From NCBI GenBank assembly GCA_902729315.2, contig LR746264.1:6411878-6475877 (forward strand): a DNA stretch of 64,000 bases, written 5' to 3'. This DNA comes from Spirodela intermedia (Eukaryota; Streptophyta; Magnoliopsida; Alismatales; Araceae). A program made the position numbers and the translations under genes. Of the stretch, positions 32,226 through 43,024 are shown one piece after another. Below the pieces are notes generated by a model, which was not told the origin of the DNA, made no database searches, and worked only from the letters and a program-made list of their open reading frames with translations. How positions within the stretch are numbered: the first letter of the stretch is position 1; the number at the start of each line of letters is the position of its first letter.

Positions 32226-35200
32226 TGATAAGTCTTTATTATCATGAGTTAATAATTAATAAATAATATAGTTTTAGCCTTAACTCATGAGAAATAGACT
32301 TATATTTATGTTAAAGTGTGAAAAGTGGTTTTCAGTTGATTAATGTGAATTTTTAGATAATTATGTGATTTTATATGATTTTTACAATCTTACTTTCGAG
32401 ATAAATAAAGAACAAGAAAGAAAAATAAAAATATTATAAAATGAAAGACCTACCAACCAACTAGGCCCACAAGTGGGTCAGAAGCTCAGTCGGGGAGTAG
32501 CCGCAAGTAGGGGCTCGAGCGGCTTGGACCGATAAGGGCACGTGTGTGCCACTCCCCTTCCACTCCACTAGTGGCCAGCCGATTGTGGGGCAAGGAGTGG
32601 TCATACATATGAGAGAAAGGACTTGCCTTAGAAATCTAACATTACTATATATTCACTTGAAAAATTGGCACACAACTGATGTGGGACTAAACCCGTGTCA
32701 CACCTTCCTCAGAAGAGGCGGGTGACTAGGGCGGGTTCGAGTCCTTCTAGAGTCAAAAGTCATATATTTTTATCTGATTATTGTGACTTTCCTATAAATC
32801 GCCGGTGAAGGATTAAGCAACGAAAATTGCTGGATCATTAGCGAAAATCTCGTCAATGCGATTCACAAAACATTGTTACTAAAATTGCTGAAGGATTCAC
32901 GAATCCATCGAGTAAATGATCTCCGATTGATCGACGAACAAGCCGTCATCGGGAAGAGGATGATCCGCTGAGAGACGAGTCGCTACCTCTTGAGAGCATA
33001 CCAGATGCAATGAAGAGCCTCCTCTTACTGTGTGGACCTGAAGATGAAGCTCCCTGATGATAAGTCTTCATTATCATGAGTTAATAATTAGTAAATAATA
33101 TAGTTTTAGCCTTAACTCATGATAAATAGACTTATATTTGTGTTAAAGAATGATTTTTGGTTTTCAATTGATTAACGTGAATTTTTGGGTAATTATGTGA
33201 TTTTATACGATTTTTACAGTCTTACTTTTGAGATAAATGAAGAACAAGAAATAAAAATAAAAATATTGCAAAAATGGGGGGACCCGCCGGCCAGCCGTGC
33301 CCGCAAGCATGTCGGAAGCACAGTCGGGGAGTAAGCCGCGAGCAGGGGCTCGAGCGACTTGGCTTGGGGACCGACAGGCACGCATATGCCACTCCCCTTC
33401 CACGTCTCCAGTGCCCAGCCGGCTGTGGGGCAAGGAGTGGTCGTACACGGGAGAGAAAGAACTTTGCTCACAAAGCTAACATTACTATATATTCGCCCGA
33501 AAACTCGACGTACAACCGATGTGGGACTAAACCCACACCTTCCTCAGAAGAGGCGGGGGCGACCGGCGTGGGTTCGAATCCTCCCAGAGTCAAAATTCAT
33601 ATATTTTTATCTGATTATCGCGACTTTCCTGCAGATCGCCGGTGAAGGATTAAGCAATGAGAATCGCTGGATCATCGGCGAAAATCTCGTCAACACGATT
33701 CGCGGAGCATTGCTACTAAAATTGCTGAACGATTCGCGATAAAAGGATCGCGAATCCATCGAGTAAATCATCTTCGATTGATCGACGAACAAGCCGTCGA
33801 CGGGAAGAGAACGATCTGCCAGGAGACCAGTCGCCACCTCCTAAGAGCGTACCAGATGCGATGAAGAGCCTCCTCTTGTTGCGCGGACCTGAGGATGAAG
33901 CTCCCTAACACGCGCCCCACCTCCATCCAGCTCCTCTCCGTCGGGTGACAGCCGCAGGAGAGCCGCAAAGTTGCCGTTTTTCTGCTCCGCCGGGTGACAG
34001 CCGCCAGAGACGATTCGACGACCCACTTTATTGATCTCTAGACTTCGCGAGAAGATCTAGAGATTGCCCACGTCGTCTTTGTCCAAGGAGAGCCTTCGAG
34101 GCCGTGGACACTGCACGACGATCCTCTCGAACGCTCAAGATTCTGGTGCATCGCCGACGCATCGCCGTCGTGACGCCAGAACTCTGTTTTCCTGCTTTCA
34201 ATTTAATTTACGCTTCATTTAGTGATACTTTGTTGATTTTAATTTACCAAACTATACTTCATTCAATTACGATTCTTCCGGCTTTTACAGATCTTAATTT
34301 GATTAATTGAGTCGTCTGTAATCGCCTACGTAAGAATCGCCAGGTGGAACTCTGTTTCTGCCTGATTCGCGTTCGCCGGGCGCTGACGTCATCTTGACGT
34401 CCGCACCCTTATTTCCTTTTTTTTCCGTGAATTTTAAATATATTTCCTTTTTATTTCCTAGTATAAAATTTGTAAGAAAATCGTACTCATTGAGAAAAAT
34501 TCTGAATAATTACCAGATATTATATTACATCCTTGTGATCGACTTGGAAAATTACCGCTATTTTTGGAATTTTTATTGAATTATAATTGATATATTTATT
34601 TAGAAATACTTCTAAATATCTGAAAATTCGTATTTTCTAGTTTTATAAATTTTATATTTGCGTGATTTAACATACAACGACTGAGTCACGTCACCTGACA
34701 CGTGCCCCACCTCCATCCAACTCCTCTCCGTTGGGTGATAGCTGTCAGAGAGCCACAGAGTCACCATTTTTCCGCTCCGCCAAGTGACAGCCACCGGAGA
34801 CGACTCAACAACCCATTTCATTAATCTCTAGACTTCGCAAGAAGATCTAGAGATTGCCCACGTCGTCTTTGTCTAAGGAGAGCCTTCAGGGCCGTGGACA
34901 TTACATGACAATCCTCCCAAACGCTCAAGATTCTGGTGCATCGCCGATGCATCGCCGTTGCGATGTTGGAACTCTATTTTCCTGCTTTCAACTTACTTTA
35001 CGCTTCATTTAGTGATAATTTTTGTGATTTTAATTTATCAAAATATACTTTGTTCTATTACGACTCTTTCGGTTTTACAGATCTTAATTTGATCAATTAA
35101 ATCGTCTATAATCACTTATGTAAGAATCATCGGGCAGAACTCTATTTCCGCCCGATTCGCGTTCGCCAGGTGCTGACATCATCTTAATGTCCGTACCCTT

Positions 35201-35478
35201 ATTTTCCTTTTTCGTGAATTTTAAATATATTTTCTTTTCATTTCCTAGTATAAAATTCATAGAAAATTATATTCATTAAGAAAAATTCTGAATAATTACC
35301 ATATATTATATTACATCCCTTGATCGACCTAAAAAATTATTACTATTTTTAGAAGTTTTATTGAATTATAATTGATATATTTATTTAGAAATACTTCTAA
35401 ATATCTAAAAATTCATATTTTCTAGTTTTATAAATTTTATATTTACGTGATTTAATATATAATGACTGAGTCATGTTA
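32226..35478 (+). mobile_element. L1 LTR 'g', split by copy 'h'
   Basis: It starts TGATAAGTCTTTATTATC and its first part runs to 33057. The second part resumes at 34694 with CCTGACACGTGCCCC and ends GACTGAGTCATGTTA at 35478. It is flanked by GACAT (32221-32225) and GGCAC (35479-35483), possibly a target duplication with two transitions. The B-box-like motif reads GGGTTCGAGTCC near 32733. It was inserted into the gag zinc knuckle of the chromovirus. Confidence 0.8.
33058..34693 (+). mobile_element. L1 solo LTR 'h', reference copy
   Basis: A 1636-bp solo LTR, TGATAAGTCTTCATTATC to GACTGAGTCACGTCA, with an exact target duplication CCTGA (33053-33057 and 34694-34698) inside LTR 'g'. It has the terminal palindrome (33058-33136), TATATAT at 33486-33492, CGATGTGGGAC at 33517-33527 and GGTTCGAATCC near 33572. 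Because it is nested in an L1 copy nested in the chromovirus nested in gypsy-2, it is the youngest event that can be ordered here. Confidence 0.95.
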
Positions 35479-35897
35479 GGCACCAGATGAGCCAATGCCT
35501 ATCTTTGAATCTCCTCATAGAGATTTGAAGAATTAGATAGTGGTTCACATGAGGATGACATCCCTGTAGTCGATGATGTCTACATTGCTGACAAAGGTTT
35601 GGTCGAGGAGTGTAATGACACTCCTGATTTGATTGGCTACATCTAGATCTGGCCCGCCACCGTACCAACAGTCGAGGCTGCCTCTCTCACTGCCTCATTG
35701 ACGAGCACTTCATCGAGGGGACTAGTCAGTATCACTGTCCAGCATCCATCTCGAGACACAGTTCCTACACCATAGTCAAACACCATGGCAGCTAGAGAGA
35801 TCACCCTAGCACCAAAGACTCTTTAGAGTTTACTTGGGACTAAGCTCAAGTTCTCCACTACTTACTATCTATAAACTAATGGCCAGACTAAGGTCGT
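35479..35897 (+). pseudogene. Chromovirus internal remnant between gag and integrase
   Basis: About 420 bp with stops. Most of it (HEDDIPVVDDVYIADKGLVE and following) matches no domain I can name. The last ~60 bp read LKFSTTYYL*TNGQTKVV, the integrase phrase that precedes NRSLGNLLR. The integrase continues at 37470 after LTR 'i'. Confidence 0.65.
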
Positions 35898-37469
35898 TGA
35901 TAAGTCTTCATTATCATGAGTTAATAATTAGTAAATAATATAGTTTTAGCCTTAACTCATGATAAATAGACTTATATTTGTGTTAAAGAATGATTTTTGG
36001 TTTTCAATTGATTAACGTGAATTTTTGGGTAATTATGTGATTTTATACGATTTTTATAGTCTTACTTTTGAGATAAATGAAGAACAAGAAATAAAAATAA
36101 AAATATTACAAAAATGGGGGGACCCGCTGGCCAGCCGTGCCCGCAAGCAGGTCGGAAGCACAGTCAGGGAGTAAGCCGCGAGCAGGGGCTCGAGCGACTT
36201 GGCTTGGGGACCAATAGGCACGCGTACGCCACTCCCCTTCGACGTCACTGGTGGCCAGCTGGCTATGGGGCAAAGAGTGGTCATACACGTGAGAGAAGCT
36301 CACAAAGCTAACATTACTATATATTCGCCTGAAAAATTGGCGTACAATCGATGTGGGACTAAACCCCCGTCACACCTTCCTCAGAAGAGGCGGGCGACTA
36401 GCGTGGGTTCGAATCCTTCTAGAGTCAAAATTCATATATTTTTATTTAATTATCGCGACTTTCCTGCAGATCGCTGGTGAAGGATTAAGCAATGAGAATC
36501 GCTAGATCATCGGCGAAAATCTCGTCAACGCGATTCGCGGAGCATTGCTACTAAAATTGCTGAACAATTTGCGATAAAAGGATCGCGAATCCATCGAGTA
36601 AATCATCTCTGATTGATCGACAAACAAGCCGTCGTCGGGAAGAGAACGATCCGTCAGGAGACCAGTCGCCACCTCCTAAGAGCGTACCAGATGCGATGAA
36701 GAGCCTCCTCTCGCTGCACGGACCTGAGGATGAAGCTCCCTGACATGCGCCCCACCTCCATCCAGCTCCTCTCCGTCGGGTGATAGCCGTCGGAGAGCCG
36801 CAAAGTCGCCGTTTTTCCGCTCCGCCGGGTGACAGCCGCCGAAGACGATTTGACGACCCACTTCATTGATCTCTAGACTTCGCGAGAAGATCTAGAGATT
36901 GCCCACGTCGTCTTTGTCCAAGGAGAGCCTTCGAGGCCGTAGACACTGCATGACGATCCTCCCGAACGCTCAGGATTCCGGTGCATCGCCGATGCATCAC
37001 CGTCGCAATGCCGGAACTCTGTTACCAAACTATACTTCGTTCAATTACGATTCTTCTGGCTTTTACAGATCTTAATTTGATTAATTAAGTCGTCTGTAAT
37101 CGCTTACGTAAGAATCGCCGGGTGGAACTCTATTTTTGCCTGATTCGCGTTCGCTGGGCGCTGACATCATCCTGACGTCTGCACCCTTATTTCTTTTTTT
37201 TCGTGAATTTTAAATATATTTCCTTTTTATTTCCTAGTATAAAATTCGTAAGAAAATCGTATTTATTGAGAAAAATTCTGAATAATTACCAGATATTATA
37301 TTACATCCCTATGATCGACTTAGAAAATTACTGCTATTTTTAGAATTTTTATTGAATTATAATTGATATATTTATTTCTAAATACTTTTAAATATCCAAA
37401 AATTCGTATTTTCTAGTTTTATAAATTTAATATTTGCGTGATTTAATATACAATGACTGAGTCACGTCA
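35898..37469 (+). mobile_element. L1 solo LTR 'i'
   Basis: A 1572-bp copy with TGATAAGTCTTCATTATC start and GACTGAGTCACGTCA end. GTCGT (35893-35897) and GCCGT (37470-37474) form the target duplication with one change, within the integrase codons of TKVV|NRSLG. It has TATATAT at 36318-36324, CGATGTGGGAC at 36349-36359 and GGTTCGAATCC near 36406. A deletion of roughly 60 bp near 37023 removes the stretch between CTCTGTT and ACCAAACTATAC. Confidence 0.93.
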
Positions 37470-38310
37470 GCCGTCAATCGTAGCTTAGGGAATCTGCTTC
37501 GGTCATTAGTCGGCGAGAGCTTGACCACTTGGGATTTGATCATACCACACGCCGAGTTTGCCTATAACTCCTCGACCAACCGTACCACTAGCATGAGCCC
37601 CTTCAAGATCGCACACAGCTTAACACCCCGTAAGTCCTTAGATCTAGTACCCTTGGACTCTCATGTTAGAGTTTCCGAGGATGGTGTCACATTTGCCCAG
37701 CATATTAGTTAGTTGGATCAAGACATCTACGATAGGATATAGAGTCATAATGTATTGTACAAGCAAGCTGCTGATATGCATTGTCGACTGCAGATCTTCT
37801 AGGTGGGAGACCAAGTTATGGTGAGGATGAGGCCCGAGCATTACGCTCTTAATTTTGCTATGAAACTTCATGCTCATAGCATCGGCTCGTTTCGTGTTCT
37901 TTCTTGAATAGGCGAGAATGCCTATGTCGTTGGCATCCCTCCTTCGTGAGGGATTAGCTCCACGTTCAACGTGGTGGATTTGGCATCACACAAAGCCCTA
38001 CCTCTTTCATCTGACATCGAGCCCTCATCTACCGGCCCCTTCTTTGAGAGAGAGTTTGCCATGGAGTCCACCCCCTCATTTTACCACCTGATTGGCACGA
38101 ACGAGTCAAGGAGATTCTTCGGGAGGTAATTGACTTTATAGGGGACAGAGTTTTACAGAGATTCCTAGTATGTTGGTAGGGTCGCCCGTCGGAGGACGAT
38201 GCTTAGATTTCAGAGGCAGACATGGAGCAACTACGACCAGACTTGCTGGAGCCCCTGCCTTCCCCACTTACCAACTCATCAGAGTTGAGTTCTTTCAACC
38301 CCAAGAGGAT
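37470..38310 (+). pseudogene. Chromovirus integrase C-terminus with chromodomain-like tail
   Basis: It reads NRSLGNLLRSLVGESLTTWD, LIIPHAEFAYNSSTNRTT and SMSPFKIAHSLTPRKSLDLV, the end of the integrase catalytic domain. The GPY/F-like segment HAHSIGSFRVLS.IGENAYVV with GISSTFNVVDL follows. Near 38110-38250 comes RFLVCW.GRPSEDDA.ISEADM, which matches the second half of a retroelement chromodomain with both tryptophan-type positions turned into stops or neighbours. This tail, thought to steer integration by binding histone marks, is what places the element in the chromovirus branch. Stops are frequent. Confidence 0.8.
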
Positions 38311-40329
38311 TGATGACAAGCGAGACCCATCTCCATCAGCTCAGGAGACACCAGCAGTCTGAGTTCAGCCCGATCGACATGTGAAGACGAAGGAGCCTGG
38401 TTTTCGCTACATAGCCTAGCCCTTTGAGACGACAACATTCCACCTCCACGATGACAACGAGCTCAAGCTCACCTTTATCTTTTTTTGTATTTTCACGTTG
38501 ACTTGTTGGGCCTCACATTTGTGTGTTAGCAGGCCCAATTCTATGTGTGTGTTGTTGTTTGTGTCTCCTTTTCTTTAAGGTTTTATTGGGTCTCTCTTTT
38601 GAGGCCCAATTAAAACCCTAAGGGAGGGGGACCTATGCTTCTTTCCTTTTGGGCTTCTTTTGAGGCTTATTTGGGTCTTCATTTGAGGCCCACTTAAGCA
38701 TCGTACAAGGGCCCTCTACTTTCTCCTTTTAAGGGAGCTTATTAGGTCTCTCTTTTAGAGGCCCAATAAGCCCCTTTTGTAGCCTTTTTGTGACTTATGA
38801 GCTTGAGGGCCTCAAGTGGGCCCACCTCCCCTTTGCCCACTTGTGGGCCCTATATAAGGGGAGGTAGGACCCCCTCTCAAAGGAGCGCTGAATTTTGTGA
38901 GAAAGTATTATTTGTGAGATACCTTCTTCGTGACCTAAGATAGGGAAGGAAGGAGGGAGAGGAAGGCCATCGATATCCTGAGGACTTTGTTCATCGTGAC
39001 ATTGCTACCGAAGAAGTCCCGCCGCCGCCTAAGACCACTATTGCTGCTGGACATCTTCATTGCCTCCCATGAGATCGTTGTCGTCATCAGACGAAATGGT
39101 CACGGTTACCGCTGCAGCCACCGCCACCTCAATTGGAACCTCATCACGCCGTCGTGACGAAAGGGGCTTGCTTTGCCTCCCTACGAGCCATCGCCGAGCA
39201 CTCTGTCGGAGTCTCTCGACTCCTAGTTCGATTGCCACCTCTTCCTTCGGAACTCCACCATAAACTCGTCAGAGTCGCCATTCGCCACTCCGCCTAGTCG
39301 CTGGCCATTCACCAACAAACACCTACCTGCTGCCGACGTCGAGAGAGATCCTGCTGCCGTGTCGACGAGCTAGATGCAATCCAAGCTCCTCACAGGCACC
39401 CGTCGGAGTTTCCCAACGATACGCCGCTGTCCTCACAATCCAAGCTCAACCCTCCCTGGTATTGTCAGCAAAATCGCCTCCGTCCTTTGCTCCACTTCCC
39501 GGTGCCACTAGAGAAGGCCGATCCTTTCGGTGACGGTTGGGTTTCTGTCCAACTACCGACGCTTGGCATTCCCCCTAAAGCACTGTCGACGCTCGGCACT
39601 CCCGCCAAAGCGCTGCTGATGCTTGGCATTCCCACCAAAGTGCCGGTGCTGTGCGCACCCCGCACGCACACCAGGCACCCCCACCCACGTGCCCTAAGAC
39701 ACGTTGTGTGGCTTGTCGCGCACGTTCGCTAGCATGCCCTTCGACCCACCAGCGGGCCCACTCCCGATTTGATTGTGCCACGTCTTACGACGACGACTAT
39801 GGCAACTCTCGACCACAACCGACCGTCGATGCTGAGCATCGCTCTTCACTGGACGTCTCTACTTACGTCAAGTCTCTGCTCTGTCACGAGCCGTCGGGCT
39901 ACGCAGCCCCGAAGGTTAGCTCCATACCCCTTCCTCTTAAGTTTAATTATCTTTCGAAGGGTTTTCTCAGCTCGTTTTCACCGCCATCAGGAGAATGTAG
40001 ACATGATAGGATGGGTCATCAGATTGTGACTTCTGATGTTACATCAAACTCATCACCGTTCATGAGCTGCAACCCTAGGCTACTTCACGACGACTGTTCT
40101 GCCATCTGTCCGGACGTGGATCGAGAGGGCCTCACACTTACCATCATCAAGTGTTTCCTCGAGTTGTCCTAGATTGATCATCTATATTGGTATGCCTGCC
40201 TATACTTAAGTTACGTGGTCAGACCTAGAATCTAGGGCCATACATTCTAACTAGATCGATCTGACTACCCCATATGAGGTCTTGAGTTTAATTGATCAGG
40301 TACAAGGGTTCTCGTCTTGTCCTGCATCA
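38311..40329 (+). mobile_element. Chromovirus right LTR
   Basis: A 2019-bp LTR, TGATGACAAG to CCTGCATCA. Its TATA box is CCCTATATAAGGGG near 38850-38863. It is about 490 bp longer than the left LTR because of a unique block near 39200-39730, which encodes no recognised protein. The 5' edge follows CCCCAAGAGGA, a weak polypurine tract. Confidence 0.88.
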
Positions 40330-41050
40330 CACCTCCATCCAACTCTTCTTCGTCAGATGACAACTGTCAGAGATGATTAGATGACCCATTTTATTGATCT
40401 CTAGACTTCACAAGAAGATCTAGAGATTGTTCACATGGTCCTTGTCTAAAGAGAGCCTTTGAGGCCATGGACTGCATAGTAATCTTTTTGAATGCTTAGG
40501 ATTTTAGTATATTGTCGACGCATTGTCACGACGACATCGGAATTCTATTTTTCCAACTTTCAACTTAATTTTCACTTCATTTAAAGATTATTTGTGTGAT
40601 TTAAAATTTTCAAACTGCTCTTCATTCAATTATGACTTTTCAGCTTTTCTAAATCTTAATTTGACTAATTAAATCATTTGCAATCATTACGTAAGAATCA
40701 CCAGACAAAACTCTATTTTTACCCATTTTACGTTTGTTGAATGTTGACATTATCTTGACGTCTGCACCCCCTATTTTCCTTTTTCAGAAATTTTAAATAG
40801 ATTTTATTTTTATTTCTTAGTCTAAAATTCATTAAAAAAGTATTCTTTGAGAAAAATTCTGAAATATTACTCAGTATTATATTACATCTCTGTGATCGAC
40901 CTGAAAAATTATCACTATTTTTAGAAATTTTATTGAATTTTAATTGATATATTTATTCAGAAATACTTCTAAATATCTAAAAATTAATATTTTCTAGTTT
41001 TATAAATTTTAAGTTTGCATGATTTACTACACAACAACTAAGTCACATTC
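40330..41050 (+). mobile_element. L1 LTR 'f', second part
   Basis: It continues the LTR interrupted at 28786 (CACCTCCATCCAACTC...) and ends near CTAAGTCACATTC, a decayed L1 end. No genes. Confidence 0.78.
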
Positions 41051-42085
41051 GAGGAGACCCATTGGCTACTTGAGCCTACAAGCAGGTCAGAAGCATAGTG
41101 GGGGCAGAGCCACAAGCAAGGATTCAAGCAGCTATAGACTAACGAGGACATGTGTGTGTAACTCTCCTTTCACATCACTCATTGATTTCTAAATCTCGTA
41201 TTACTATTTATTCAACCTAAAATTCAACTTAAAATTCAACATATAACTAATGTGGGACTAAACTGGATCACACTTTCCCCATAATATTTTTGATGGTTTT
41301 AATATAAAAAATGCTTTTCATTTATAACAACGAGATATCATGATGCTTTTCAAGTGACCAATCTATGTTCGAATCTTACTAGAGCCAAAACTCATATTAT
41401 TTATCTAATTAACTCATGATTTTCTTACAGATCATCGGTGAAGGATTAAGCTACTAGAATTGTTGAATCATTAGTAAAAATCTCGTCAATGTGATTCGTA
41501 GAGTATCATTACTAAAATTTTTGAATGATTCACAATAAAAGGATTACGAATGCATCAAATAAATCATCTTCAATAAATCTACGAATAAACTGTTATTGAG
41601 AAGAGGACGATCTCCTAAGAGACGAGTCGCCACCTCCTAAGAACGTATCAAATGTGATGAAGAGCCTCATCTTGCTGTGTAGACTTGAGGATGAAGCTTC
41701 CTAATACACACACATCTTCATCCAGTTCTTCTCCGTCGAGTGACAGCCTTCAGAGTGTTGCAAAGTTGCTATTTTTCTATTCCACCATATAATAGTCACT
41801 AGAGACGATTCAACAACCTATTTTATTGATCTCTAGACTTCACAAGAAGATCTAGAGATTACCTACATCGTCCTCGTCCAAAGAGAACTTTTGAGGTCGT
41901 GGACATTATTCGACGACCTTTTTGAACACATAGAATTCCAATGATCGCTGTCACAAGGCTGAAAGTCTACATTTCTTACTTTTAACTTAATTTTTACTTT
42001 ATTTAGTGATAATTTATGTGATATTAATTTTCTAAACTATTCTTCATTTAATTACAATTCTTCTAACTTTTACATATCTTAATTT
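41051..42085 (+). mobile_element. L1 LTR fragment 'j'
   Basis: It starts in the middle of the LTR (GAGGAGACCCATTGGCTACT) and runs to about 42085, so both ends are missing. It shares the extra segment of copy 'f' near 41280-41350. CTAATGTGGGAC near 41248 and a broken B-box-like motif (TGTTCGAATCT near 41369) remain. Confidence 0.75.
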
Positions 42086-42640
42086 AAAATTTTTCTAAGT
42101 TTTATCACCTTGAGAATGTGTCTAAATTTATCAAGAACAGAGATTTAAAATTAAAAAATTCTATTCCAAGGAGATTAATTTTCATAAATTTACCACCACC
42201 TCAACATAGTAGAGAAAATAAGTTAATAATGACCTCCATCCTCTCTTGTCTTTTTCACTTTATTGAGTCAATACACATACTAAAGATTGGCCATTTTAAT
42301 GAGCATCTTTTCAAGCCCAAAATAGTGAGCCATATTTTAACAAGCATCAAGTCAAGAAAAGAGATATATGCATTTCATTATGCTACTTTCATTTGTTATT
42401 ACATGAAGAAATATCTATACCTCTGTTCATAGAAGTAGGAGAATTTCAAATAACCACAAATCTTGGTGTTTCATCTTATCTTATCTTTGATATTTTGGAC
42501 ACATGTCATATTAAACTTCCATTCTAGCACTGGTCCCATTTTATTTTTTAAACTCAACTTGTGCTGTTGTGTCACAACTCAACCATTAAGTAAACTATTG
42601 AAGAAAGTAACTTAGAAGCTCCCACCACCCAAGTTCTTTT
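42086..42640. other. Gene-free AT-rich spacer
   Basis: The 104-codon frame at 42118-42432 has no recognised similarity and is probably chance. No repeat or motif links it to the neighbouring elements. Confidence 0.4.
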
Positions 42641-42689
42641 CACAACATGTTTTCTTGTTGGATGACGGTAGAGGAAGGGTCCCTCCCAC

Positions 42690-42845
42690 CTCAGACGCGT
42701 CAGTGTCACTCTAGCCTCGGAGGTCAGGAGCGACCATGCGGTAACCGCAGGCTGTGAGGCTGGGGATCTTGGTGGTCCCATGAGTAAAGAAACTTTGGAA
42801 GACCATGGATGAAGAGCACCATTGGCCCCTCCCCCTTCTCCACCG

Positions 42846-42846
<1 letters not shown>
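42690..42846 (-). pseudogene. Soluble epoxide hydrolase gene relic 2
   Basis: On the minus strand this begins EKGEGPMVLFIHGLPKFLYS, the oxyanion-hole region (HGxP) of plant epoxide hydrolases, then WDHQ. A one-base frameshift follows, then IPSLTACGYRMVAPDLRG, a TAG stop in place of Tyr, and SDTDAS. From there it passes directly into sequence similar to the intron of the relic at 2.6-2.8 kb (GACCCTTCCTCTACCGTCAT against CACCCTTCCTCTTCAATCAT), so the exon end was deleted. The 5' edge meets a (GA)n tract. The 150-codon frame over the region runs through the wrong phase and is not real. Confidence 0.78.

Positions 42847-42847
<1 letters not shown>

Positions 42848-42893
<46 letters not shown>
42848..42893. 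repeat. (GA)n microsatellite
   Basis: About 23 perfect GA units, adjoining the epoxide hydrolase relic. Confidence 0.97.
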
Positions 42894-42896
<3 letters not shown>

Positions 42897-43024
42897 CCAG
42901 TCTGTTCTACAAGGAAAGAGATTACCAAGTTAGAGACGTGGGAGTAAGAACCAGCAAGAACCCATTTTTGGGCGAAATGACGCCAAAATCTAGCTGATAA
43001 TTGCTGGGCATCAGATGTCGACAA

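Larger units (their letters stand above)
28787..40329 (+). mobile_element. Chromovirus (Ty3/gypsy) with both LTRs, internally deleted
   Basis: The element runs from TGATGACAAG (28787) to CCTGCATCA (40329) and is flanked by exact CACCT duplications (28782-28786 and 40330-40334) inside L1 LTR 'f'. It has two LTRs, a tRNA-Met-type primer-binding site, gag (30690-32225), and the end of integrase with a chromodomain-like tail (37470-38250). Protease, RT and RNase H are absent; only about 420 bp of unassigned internal sequence lies between gag and integrase. Two L1 LTRs were inserted later: 'g' (32226-35478, itself containing 'h') and 'i' (35898-37469). It is higher in GC than its hosts, consistent with a later arrival. 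Confidence 0.87.
17095..41050 (+). mobile_element. gypsy-2: Ty3/gypsy element with L1 LTRs, hosting a 24-kb insertion nest
   Basis: The framework element of the central block. Its pieces are an L1 LTR start (17095-17280), RNase H to integrase zinc domain (17281-17929), integrase core to 3' UTR (25382-27840) and an L1 LTR (27841-28786 and 40330-41050). A G-rich AAGTTGGGAGGTG directly before 27841 looks like the polypurine tract, which is the main reason to regard L1 as this element's LTR. The interruptions are gypsy-3 (17930-25381, target site AGTCC/AGTCT) and a chromovirus (28787-40329, target site CACCT). Everything between the first 190 bp of the 5' LTR and RNase H is deleted. Confidence 0.7.

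Noticed and set aside
42572-43024. 150-codon minus-strand frame spanning the (GA)n tract
   Set aside because: It reads the microsatellite and the wrong phase of the epoxide hydrolase relic.
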